Assembly (NCBI RefSeq): GCF_041296385.1
Contig: NW_027183520.1
Span: forward strand, 248,001-312,000
Direction: 5' to 3'
Length of the DNA: 64,000 bases
DNA from: Aphelocoma coerulescens
Taxonomy: Eukaryota > Chordata > Aves > Passeriformes > Corvidae
Under the pieces are notes generated by a model that searched no databases, was not told the origin of the DNA, and was given only the letters and a program-made list of their open reading frames with translations. The translations under genes and the position numbers were made by a program. Positions 55,072-63,900 of this stretch are shown one piece after another. Within the stretch, counting starts at the first letter, position 1. Each line of letters opens with the position of its first letter.

Positions 55072-55080
55072 ACTTACGGT
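55071..55080 (-). promoter_or_regulatory. Major splice donor next to the gag start
   Basis: The minus strand reads ACC/GTAAGTATGG: the GT (55077-55076) is five bases ahead of the gag ATG, so spliced RNAs lose the gag start. Confidence 0.7.
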
Positions 55081-55259
55081 ACCGTTGCTAGCCCTCCAGG
55101 CTTCGGCAGCACGTATCAGCGAACCCACCGGTGTGGTCGTTCGGGCACGGAGACGGAAACAGTTGTTCTCCGCTCTTATTGCCGTCCCTCTAGCTGCAGG
55201 ACCTGAACCCAACGCACCTTTCCTTGTGGAAGTGGGGGTAGGGGGGGGTACATGACGTG

Positions 55260-55277
55260 CCTTCTGTTCGGGCGTCA
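55260..55277 (-). promoter_or_regulatory. Primer binding site, tRNA-Lys3-like
   Basis: TGACGCCCGAACAGAAGG two bases after the 5' LTR; about 14 of 18 positions agree with a lysine-tRNA(UUU) 3' end as I know it. Confidence 0.65.
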
Positions 55278-55279
55278 GA

Positions 55280-55605
55280 TGTCGGGAAAGGCGCGGGAGA
55301 CAAGCTCATGATTTCATGATCGGCAAGCCTCGATTTTATTGTCTTTTCATCTCTTATTTATACAACACTTAAACAGCTCATACATATTGCAAAACCTGAG
55401 CTCACGATTGGTCATCTTCTCTCGTGGGAACAACACACCCCGCGGTGATGGTTTCTTCATTCCAATCTGCTCTGGCTTGTGTCCTGTTGGACACCTTGAT
55501 GATAAGAAACCCCTTTTCCCACGACAGGCTAACTCCTACATCCTGCAAGGCTCTATCTTATCATGTCCTCTGCTGCGCAGCCATTCCTCAGATAAGCTCT
55601 CTACA
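55280..55605 (-). mobile_element. 5' LTR of the class II provirus
   Basis: 326 bp, by eye the same at every base as 47965-48290. Confidence 0.95.
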
Positions 55606-55611
55606 CCCCGG
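55606..55611. repeat. Target-site duplication, right (CCCCGG)
   Basis: Matches 47959-47964. Confidence 0.85.
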
Positions 55612-55900
55612 GTGTTCCATGTTCGCCCAGTTTGTTCCCGCACGCTCCCAGCCACTCCCAGCTGCTGCCAGCTGCACTCAGCACGCTCCCAGTTTCTCCC
55701 AGTCTCCCTCAGAGTGGTCCCTGTTGCTCGCAGTGTGACCTCTGTTACCCAGTTCTGGTCCCAGTGGGTTCCAGTCCTGGTTCTGGTCCTGGTGTATCCT
55801 GGCATCCCAGTCTGTCCCAGTCCATCCCAGCCTGTCTCAGTCCGTCCCGGTCCCTTCCCGGCAGCCGCCGCCGTTTCCCGGATCCTGCCCCTCCCGCCCC

Positions 55901-56002
55901 GGAGCTGCCGCCGGACGCCCCCCAAGATGCTGACGGGGGCCGGGGGTTCGTGTTGAGCTTCGTCCTCCTGGGCTGGGGCTCGGCCTCCACCTGCGGGAGG
56001 AG
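55901..56002 (+). pseudogene. MHC class II B exon 4 relic (connecting peptide and membrane anchor)
   Basis: A first frame gives ELPPDAP; after it KMLTGAGG appears in a second frame and FVLSFVLLGWGS in a third, followed by basic CGRR and GTGAGG at 56003. Together these are the ordered landmarks of the bird class II beta connecting peptide, transmembrane helix and cytoplasmic start, with at least two frame breaks. No beta-1 or beta-2 exon is found upstream; the provirus lies 300 bases before it. Confidence 0.65.
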
Positions 56003-56099
56003 GTGAGGGGGGATCCCCGGGGGTCATGTCCCGCCAGGAGCGCTTAGGCCCTTCCGGAATTGCCCCTATGCTGGGGGTCGCCCCCTTTTCACTCTCCTA

Positions 56100-56410
56100 G
56101 AGCTCCTGACCCAGTTCGTGCCCCTCCGGGAGGGGGCTTTAGGGAGCCCCCCTTTTCCTTTACTTTGAGACCCCCCCATTCCTGGGCACTGGGAACCCCC
56201 TGCATTTCCTTCTCCAGCTCCGGGACCTCCCTGCACCCCTCATCCTGCATCAACACCCCCTGCACCCCCTGTCCCGGGTATCCTCCTCTCCCAGCCCCTG
56301 CATCCCCTGTTTCCCTGACCCCGGGGACCCCCGGACCCCCATTCCCGGCCATCCCGGGGCACCTCAGCCCCAGGCCTCCCTTTCCTGGGAAACCCGAGCT
56401 GGGCACGGGG
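56100..56410. repeat. Degenerate 'cattcccgg.cac.gggaccccctg' minisatellite
   Basis: Irregular units of roughly 35-50 bases in the sequence after the class II relic. A larger block of the same kind is at 56985-57600. Confidence 0.6.
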
Positions 56411-56819
56411 CTCTGCAGCCGCTCTGGGATTTATGATCACCCAAAGGAAAGGGACAGGAGAGGAGAGGAGAGAGAGAAGGAGATTGGGAGTCAGGGATCG
56501 GGGTCCCAGCGCCCAGTCCTGCTCCGCCGGGGCTGGGGCCCCGCAGCCGCAGGACAAAATGGATCCGCGGGTCCCGCTGCTTGCCCCGCTTCGGGCCGAA
56601 CCCAGCGGGTTCCAGGCAGAGTTTGGCCGCGGGGCCCGGGAGCTCAGCCCAGCCCAGCCCGGGGGTCCCGCAGGGCGCGGCCGAGGAGGGTCCGGGGGAT
56701 GGCAGGAGGGGATCCAGGGGAATTCCCTGGAATTGCCCCGTCCCCTCCCCCCGCGCTCCCTCGGTCCCTTTGGCTTCTCCGTCTCCCGCCCTGCGCCGCC
56801 GGGATCTGCCGGCGACCGC

Positions 56820-56925
56820 TGACGTCACGAGAAGCCCGAGCTGCCATTGGCGGGCAGGAAAGAGCGGCGCCAATGGCGGGGCCGGAGGCGGCTCTGGGGG
56901 CGGGGCCGGGCTGGGGGCGGGGCCC
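56820..56925 (+). promoter_or_regulatory. MHC-type X2/Y promoter module with GC boxes
   Basis: Perfect TGACGTCA at 56820-56827, then 18 bases, then ATTGG (inverted CCAAT) at 56846-56850, a second CCAAT at 56870 and two GGGGCGGGGC boxes before the ATG at 56940. The X2-to-Y spacing of about 18-20 bases is typical of RFX/CREB/NF-Y-driven MHC promoters. A clear X1 or S box was not identified. Confidence 0.55.
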
Positions 56926-56939
56926 AGCGGAGCAGCGCG

Positions 56940-56993
56940 ATGGCTCCAGCGCTGGGGCCGGGGGCGCTCCTGGGGGGGCGAGGGGCGAGTGGG
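56940..56993 (+). pseudogene. MHC class I exon 1-like leader
   Basis: ATG 56940 opens MAPALGPGALLGGRGASG, like the start of bird MHC class I leaders (MAPAL..GALL) but losing the hydrophobic core after 12 residues. It is followed by minisatellite and not by an alpha-1 exon. The promoter at 56820 supports the assignment. Probably a truncated gene start. Confidence 0.5.
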
Positions 56994-57600
56994 ACCCCCG
57001 GCACGGAAACCCCCGAACCGCAACTCCCGGGCACGGGAACCCCCTGAGCTCCCATTTCCGCGTACTAGAACACCCTCCACCGCCATTCCCGGACACTGTG
57101 ACCCCCCCGCCTCCCCTTCCCCAGCACCGGGACCCCCTTGTTCCCCCTTATCTGGCCCCGGGGCCTCCCCGAAACCCCCTGAACCACCATTCCCAGATAC
57201 TGTGACCCCCTGCATCCCCCTGCCCAGCACCGGGACCCCCCTGTTCCCCTTACCTGGCACGAGGACGTCCCTCAAGCCCCATTCCCGGGAAGGGGACTTC
57301 CCTGAACCCACATTCCCCGTCCCAGGAAAACCCCCTGAGCCACCGTTTCTGGGCCCCGGGACCCCCCTGAAACTCTATCTCCGGGCCGGGGACTCCGCCG
57401 TCCGCCCCGGTCCCGGCAGAGGGACCACCTGACCCCCATTCCCGGCACCGGGACCTCCTTGCACCCCCATATCCAGGTCTGAACCCCCACTCCCGTGCAC
57501 GGGGACCGCCCGGCACCTCCATCCCCGGCGCTGAGACCCCCCCGAGCCCCCTTATCCCGCACCGATACCCCCTCGCACCCCCTCTTCCCCCGCCCCCGCG
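56985..57600. repeat. Degenerate 'cccggcaccgggaccccctgaacc' minisatellite
   Basis: About fifteen imperfect units of 35-50 bases, occupying what would be intron 1 of the class I-like gene. Confidence 0.7.
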
Positions 57601-57707
57601 CTCCCTCGGGCACTTCCGCGGCTCCCAACCTGCGCCACCGGGATCCGCCCGGCGAGCGGGGACTGCCCCCGGCACCGGGACCCCCCTCCCGCCCCCGGCT
57701 CCTCCCG

Positions 57708-57838
57708 GGGCCTTCTGGAAACAGCAGCAGAAAGAGTTCAAAAATCCATCATTATTTCGATTGATTTCGTTGGTTTCCGGGGGAGAACCGGTGGGACAGC
57801 ACCTCACCACAAACCTCCGGGAGGGGAACAAAGGCTGC
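57708..57838 (-). repeat. Inverted-repeat half, partner of 47503-47632
   Basis: On the minus strand it also follows a pyrimidine stretch ending in 'ctactgcag' and keeps the same open frame. It abuts the 3' end of the class I provirus. Confidence 0.5.
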
Positions 57839-57870
57839 AGTAGGTGAAAATAGCGAATAAGCCGATGAAA

Positions 57871-58629
57871 TGTGTGAGGAATGAGACAACTCTTTGTAGA
57901 AATTAAAACAATTTATTAAAACAGAAAAAAATTGAAAAATTGCAAAAAAAAAAAAAAAAACCTAACAAAATATAAAAATTTTGGATCCTGATGGCTCGAG
58001 AGATATGCCCCAGGAGCGCAGGGATTCAGGAGCTTTAGGCTTAAGACAGCTCTGAACCTCAGGTAGAGAAAAAAAATAAACTTGCAGTTTAGGCTGGTCA
58101 AAAAGAAATTTATTTCTAAAAGCCCCTAGAAAGGGGTAGGCTTCTCCAGCACTGCCTTAGCAAGCTGGAGAGGAAGGGAAAAAAAGAGAGTGGGCGTGTC
58201 TTCTCTTACACTTTTATAGCTTTTGCTCCGCCCACAGTCCGCCCACAGCCCACCCCCCTGGTTCAAGGCGGTTGGTGTTTTCCCCTTGACAGACCATCTC
58301 TGTCCACCAATGGCTCTTCCTGGTCAGAGGGGTGATATTAGTTGAGATAAGGGTCATGTGCTTATGGGGGGCTGGGCTGTTTGTTGCAACTGGGGTTTTT
58401 TTAAAATCTGCCTTGAAACCAAGATACAAGTAAAACATAAAAATACATCCAACACATCTTAAAACACTTGTAAAGGTATACAGTAAACACAGGAAGACCA
58501 TAAAAGCTTGATTATTGTACCTGGACTGATGGATTGATTTTAACATTCAATTTAAAAATATTAAGCTCAAATTAATTAAGGCACTTAATATGCAAAGACC
58601 AAGCACAAATAGGGATTTCATGTATGACA
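57871..58629 (-). mobile_element. 3' LTR of the class I provirus
   Basis: About 759 bp from TGTCATAC (58629) to CACACA (57871); the downstream end is the best TG/CA guess. On the minus strand CCAAT near 58305 (opposite orientation), two GGGCGGA-type boxes at 58220-58245, TATAAAA at 58212-58218, AATAAA at about 58105, and a second AATAAA near 57915. A 17-base homopolymer (T on the minus strand) lies at 57943-57960. Confidence 0.75.
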
Positions 58630-58630
58630 A

Positions 58631-58650
58631 GTCCCCCCTTTTTCTCTTAT
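58631..58650 (-). promoter_or_regulatory. Polypurine tract
   Basis: The minus strand reads AGAGAAAAAGGGGGGA just before the LTR start. Confidence 0.8.
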
Positions 58651-58673
58651 GCTCACATCTTTGGTCTTTGCAT

Positions 58674-60638
58674 TTAAGTGGAGGTGGATAACTCTTCAGG
58701 GATAGATTCAAGCTCTTTAAAACTGTCCCACACTTGCTGGGCAATTTTTCTCTCCTTTCTAGTTTTCTTATTGTTACTATTATTGATATGCATAATCTTT
58801 TGAGCGAATGGTGGACGCTGCTGTTGTCCTTGAAGATCCTGGATCAGTGGCATGCTTTGGACGACAGTGGTGATTAGACGGATGAAACAAGGGATTAAAC
58901 AAGGGAGAAAAATAAGTCCTGTAAGGGAAAGTCCAACAATAATTAAAGCTTTCTTCCACCATTGTCCTTGGAAAATATTTTCCCACCATTCAGAAGTGAT
59001 CAAGGGCTGCCATTTCTGCACTGGAACATGGGCTAGTTTCCTGATGTTTTGGGTAATCTTGGTGATGGCTTCGCCGTGATCATCAATATGGATGCAGCAG
59101 TCTGAGGTGTTAAACTTGCCGCATACTCCACCTTCTTCAGCTAGTAAATAGTCCAATGCCAGCCTATTTTGGTACACGGCTGCTCGAGTTTGCCCTTGCT
59201 GTGTGTTAAGTAGTTCGAGAGCAAGAGAGGTCTCATTAGTGATTACCTCAATTAGTGCTTGCAGTCTGATGATCCGGTTTAGCATGTAGATGGGAGTTCG
59301 GTACCCCCAGCTCCCATCCTGTGCCCATGTTGCAGGTCCATAAGTCTCTAGGATCCTCTCAGGTGGCCACTCTTCTTCTCCCCATCTCTGGGTCCCTCCT
59401 ATTACATGTCTCTTAGTACGGAAAAGTTCATCATAAAGGGAGATTCCAAGGTGGGCTCCAGCGTTTTCAGCAAGTAGGAAGAAGTTTGGTTGAATGGCTC
59501 CAAGAGTGCAGCTCCCTTTCCAGCGAGGTGGTAAGTTGGAATAAGCTCGGTTACCACAGATCCAGTAGAGGTCTTGTGGTGCTTCCCAGAAGTGGGGTTG
59601 TATACTTGCTGCTGTAATCCAGTACTTGGAAATTTGTGGCAGGACAGAATATGGATTTCCTTGATCCCAGCACTGCCAGAGTTTTTTAACAGGATTCAAA
59701 ATGCAGTTTTTGTTTTTAACCTTTTCTGCAGACCAGAATACATCTGGTTCTTGAGGTATCCACCAATGTTTTTGCCCATCAGTTACCAGGTACCTTTTGC
59801 ATATTGTCTCACCAACTTCTTTTAAAAATTTTCTTCCTTTCCTCCAGATGCATTCTTCTCCAATAACAGTATTGCTTAGCAGCCAGGTTTCATTGTCATG
59901 TCTGGTTGTGGGGGAGAGATTACTCAGTCGGAGTAAATCGGGGGGTCCAAGACTGACTCCCCGCCAAGGCCAACTCTCCGATTCTAAAGTTCCTCCGCAC
60001 ACCCAGCAATTTGTTAAATTTAGCTGTTGTCCAATCCTTTCTGCCAGGTCAATAAACAAGTTTTTCCTTGACATCAAAGGATTGTTTTCTTTTTGTTTTT
60101 CCTTTTCTTCTATGACCACCTCTTGGATCAGGTCAGTGTCATAGGTCTTTCTTTTTAACAAATCTTCTGTCTTGGTTATGTATCTAAAATTGAAACAGAG
60201 CCAATCGTCTTGGGAGGGGCACTCTCCCTTCTGCTTATGTATTTGGGTGCCAATGTTTTTGCCAATCCAGTACTTGTGACCTTTTTCTGAGCAGATACTC
60301 AACTTTGTTATGTTGTAACAAGATGGATTAACATAAGTATGTGCTCGGAAAAAGTGTCGAATTTGAAATGAGCCTCCTTCTGCCTGGTACACAGTCTTGT
60401 AACATCTGTTACAGCGGCTGTCGGCTGCTTGTGTAAAGGGAGGCCAGAGGACCCAGAGACAGATGACACTCAGTAGCAGGATGTTGCTCACTTTCCCCTT
60501 TAGGCATACCCGAGAGGAGCTGTCAGCATTTGGGTTGCCTCTGCTGGTGGGGGTTGTCATCTTTGCTTCTTCTGTCCTTTCTTTAGGCATCTCACCTTCA
60601 GATGGTTCTTCAGTGATCTCAGGCTTCTGGAAACTCAT
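58674..60638 (-). CDS. env: env, gamma-type envelope glycoprotein
   Basis: 654 residues from ATG 60638. A long hydrophilic leader of ~48 residues precedes the signal-peptide core (NILLLSVICLWVLW). The surface subunit has the NCWVCGG (CXXC) motif at ~205 and several sequons, and ends at a furin site (RTKR, ~426). The transmembrane subunit begins with an unusually polar, tryptophan-rich stretch, then a heptad region, LALDYLLAEEGG and CGKFNTSDCC. That is CX7CC, one residue more than the usual CX6CC. A tryptophan-rich membrane-proximal part, an anchor (ALIIVGLSLTGLIFLPCLI) and a long ~70-residue tail follow. The CXXC/CXnCC pair implies disulfide-linked subunits. Role: receptor binding and membrane fusion. 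Intact frame. Confidence 0.9.
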   Translation of the reverse strand: MSFQKPEITEEPSEGEMPKERTEEAKMTTPTSRGNPNADSSSRVCLKGKVSNILLLSVICLWVLWPPFTQAADSRCNRCYKTVYQAEGGSFQIRHFFRAHTYVNPSCYNITKLSICSEKGHKYWIGKNIGTQIHKQKGECPSQDDWLCFNFRYITKTEDLLKRKTYDTDLIQEVVIEEKEKQKENNPLMSRKNLFIDLAERIGQQLNLTNCWVCGGTLESESWPWRGVSLGPPDLLRLSNLSPTTRHDNETWLLSNTVIGEECIWRKGRKFLKEVGETICKRYLVTDGQKHWWIPQEPDVFWSAEKVKNKNCILNPVKKLWQCWDQGNPYSVLPQISKYWITAASIQPHFWEAPQDLYWICGNRAYSNLPPRWKGSCTLGAIQPNFFLLAENAGAHLGISLYDELFRTKRHVIGGTQRWGEEEWPPERILETYGPATWAQDGSWGYRTPIYMLNRIIRLQALIEVITNETSLALELLNTQQGQTRAAVYQNRLALDYLLAEEGGVCGKFNTSDCCIHIDDHGEAITKITQNIRKLAHVPVQKWQPLITSEWWENIFQGQWWKKALIIVGLSLTGLIFLPCLIPCFIRLITTVVQSMPLIQDLQGQQQRPPFAQKIMHINNSNNKKTRKERKIAQQVWDSFKELESIPEELSTST

Positions 60639-60957
60639 GGTTATTTTAGGGTTGGCCTTGTCAAAGATTAGAGTTATCGTGCCCGTAATTTTGGAGTCTG
60701 ATTGGACTGTTATTGGAAGAGAATGCTGGCTTCAAATGGAGCCTTACTATACAGTTGATGTGACAATAAGGTTGTGTGAAGGCAGAATCTGTAAAAGGGA
60801 ATAACAAAGAACAGAATTAACAGCAAAATATTTTCAACTTAGTTTAACAACTTGTAGCTAGCACTTATTACTGAGGTATAACTGGGGAAGAACTGGGAGT
60901 ACAGGATTTTATTAACTTGGAGTGAGGGATGCTGAGTGGAGCTTTCAAACAGGGTGT
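60639..60957 (-). other. Pol-env gap of the class I provirus
   Basis: 319 bases with no substantial open frame on the minus strand; probably holds the env splice acceptor (pyrimidine stretches near 60790-60830). Most gammaretroviruses overlap pol and env, so the gap is unusual. Confidence 0.5.
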
Positions 60958-63900
60958 TTAGTTTGATGGTTTGTCTGGAGGTTTCTTCTCTTCAATTGGT
61001 GGTGTTACTGGACCCTTCACCCTCTTGACATGCGTCCAGCCCTTTTCAAATGTCCGGACAGCTGTTTCAGTGGTTAGCTGGACCTGAAATGGACCTTCCC
61101 AGGATGGGGTTAATGACTTTTCTTTCCAGGATTTTATTAACACCCAGTCACCTGGATTGATGTGATGTAAATTAAAATCAAGTGGGGGAGTTTGTGGTAG
61201 AAAACCTCTTTCCCTTAGCAACTCTAGATTTTTGGCAATTATCTGTACATATTGTTGTACATTGGAGTTTCCACACTCTTTCACATTCAACTCTTGTGGT
61301 GTAGCAAGGTAGGGTAATCCATACAACATCTCATATGGTGAACAACCCAAATCAGATCTTGGCTGTGTCCTAATTCTAAGAAGAGCAAGTGGAAGGCATT
61401 TTACCCAGGTCCATTTTGTTTCCAGCATTAATTTTGTGAGGGTGTTCTTGATTGTCTGGTTCATCCGTTCCACTCTCCCAGAGCTCTGTGGATGCCACGG
61501 GGTGTGTAATCTCCAATTTGTTCCTAATTGCTGAGCCAATTGTTGTACAATTTGGGAGGTAAAATGAGTACCTCGATCTGAATCTATGCGGTGGACTATC
61601 CCATAACGGGGGATAATTTGCTCGAGGATCACCTTACTCACTGTCTGGGCTGTTGCATTGACAGTTGGAATAGCTTCCACCCAGTGGGTAAGGTGATCAA
61701 CGATTACCAATAGGTATTTCCACCTCTGGACAGGAGGCATTTCTGTAAAGTCAATTTGAATGTTTTGGAAAGGCCTGATTGCTAATTCAATTCCTCCGCC
61801 CGTGTTCTTTTTCATTACCTTTTTGTTAACTTTTTGACAGATTACACAGTCCTGGGTTATTTGGTTGGCTATTTCATAAACACCAGTGCATCCAAAGGTT
61901 CTGAGATAGTGATCCGCCAGAGCCTTTGAACCCCAATGATTGCTTTGGTGGATATTTTGTAGAATTTCTCGGGTTAAATTTTTGTTTAAAATTTGGCGTT
62001 TATCTGGTAAATACCAGCGGCCTTGAGAATCCTCATTGGCACCAATTAAAACTAATTTCTGTTTTTCCTGATCAGTAAAAATGGGCGTGGGTAAAATGTT
62101 AGTTTGTGGAATAGTGTCAGATGTGGTGGTGTTAGTTGGAAGTTGGTTTACTTCCATCACTTTTACCTCTTCTTCCACTGCTGCTTCTTTTGCTGCCAAG
62201 TCTGCTAGGTTGTTCCCCCGAGCTTCTTTTGTGGTTCCCGGTTGATGACCTGGAATATGCACCACTGAGATCACCTGAGGCAGTTGCAGTGCTTTTAGAA
62301 TTTTTAGGATCAATTCCTTATGTAGGATATCTTTCCCTTTGGTGTTTAGGAACCCCCTTTCGGACCAGATTTTTCCAAAGGTGTGGACTACGCCATAAGC
62401 GTATCTGGAGTCAGTGTAAATGGTCCCGATGCTCCCTGCTAGTCGGTGGAGTGCTTTTTCTAGGGCATAGAGCTCACAGACCTGAGCTGACCAGGTTGGT
62501 GGCAATCTGCCCTTTTCTAGCACACACATTTGGTGTCCATCGACCACTGAATAGCCAGAGCATCGCTTTCCATCCACCACTCGAGATGACCCGTCAATGA
62601 AGAGGATTTCCCCTTCATTGAGGGGACAGTCCACCAGGTCCTCTCTGACTTTTGTTTGGATGTCAATTATTTCAATGCAATTGTGTTCAATTTCTTTTTC
62701 TGATGGGGTCCCATAAAGAAATTGAGCTGGATTTTGGTGTGTACACACAACTAACCTCAGGTGGTCTGAGTGCATGAGAATGGCTTCATATTTGACTATT
62801 CTTGGGTCAGTTAACCACTCTGCAGCCCTGTGAGCTAAAATGGTTTTGATTGAGTGTGGTGTATGCACTGTCAAGTCTCCACCAAAAATGAGTTTTTGAC
62901 TCTCCGAGACCAGAACAGCTGCTGCGGCGATGGACTGCATGCAGACGGGCCATCCTCTGGACACTGGATCCAGTAATTTGGAAAGAAAAGCAACTGGCTT
63001 CCTGACTCCACCCCACTCCTGGGTCAAGACGCCATAGGCAACTCCCTTCTCCACATTAACAAATAGATCGAAGGGTTTTTCTAGTGAAGGAAGGCTTAAA
63101 ACAGGTGCTTTTGTTAATTTCTCTTTCAGATTTTGTAATTTTTGTGTGTCTGAATTAGTCCAATTAAAAGGTTCTTCTTCTATTAGTTTTTCATATAAAA
63201 ATTTGGCAGATTGTGAATACTGATCAATCCACAGTCTGCAGTATCCAAATAAGCCTAATAATTGCCGGATTTCTCGTTTTGAAGTTGGAGGTGGTAGATT
63301 TAGGATTCCTTCTACTCTTTCAGCACTGAGTTTTTTTGTGCCATGGCCAATTAGATGTCCCAAATACTTCACCTCCTGTAGCACAAATTGTAATTTAGGT
63401 TTTGACACCCTCAGCCCGTTCCTCCCTAGAAAATTCAGTAACTGAATTGTAGCAGTTCTTACCGTAGACTCCTGTTCCCCAGAGAGGAGCAGGTCGTCTA
63501 CGTACTGAGTTACCTGAATCCCTTCGGGTGGAGAAAAGGAACTTAGCAAATCTTCTAGCGCTTGGCCAAAGAGTGTGGGTGCCTCGGTGTACCCTTGAGG
63601 CAGGCGAGTCCAGCGCAGCTGCTGCCTCCGTCCAGTGTCTGGATCCTCCCAGGTAAATGCAAAGATGTCTCTGCAATGAGAATCTAGAGGACATGACCAG
63701 AAAGCATCTTTAAGGTCAATAACAGAGAACCAGGCATGTGCTGGGGGTACCCGACTCAGGAGTGTATAGGGGTCCTGCACCAGTGGGTACCTGGTTTGGA
63801 CTCTCTTATTGACCTCACGCAGATCTTGTACAAGCCGGAATGACTTATCTGGTTTCTGGACAGCCAAAATTGGAGTGTTGTAACTGGATTTGCAGGTCTC

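Larger units (their letters stand above)
47965..55605 (-). mobile_element. Complete class II endogenous provirus
   Basis: 7.64 kb, transcribed leftward: 5' LTR 55280-55605, PBS, gag, pro (dUTPase-protease), pol, a two-frame spacer, env, PPT, 3' LTR 47965-48290. LTRs look identical base for base, and all four main frames are free of stops and frameshifts other than the expected ribosomal ones. Gag-Pro-Pol layout and the dUTPase are betaretrovirus-like; Env is alpharetrovirus-like. It sits in MHC-derived sequence. Whether it is fixed, polymorphic or expressed cannot be told from the sequence. Confidence 0.95.

Noticed and set aside
57943..57960. An A-run as the tail of a retrotransposed cDNA
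   Set aside because: It lies inside the 3' LTR of the class I provirus, with no upstream gene-like sequence in either orientation.
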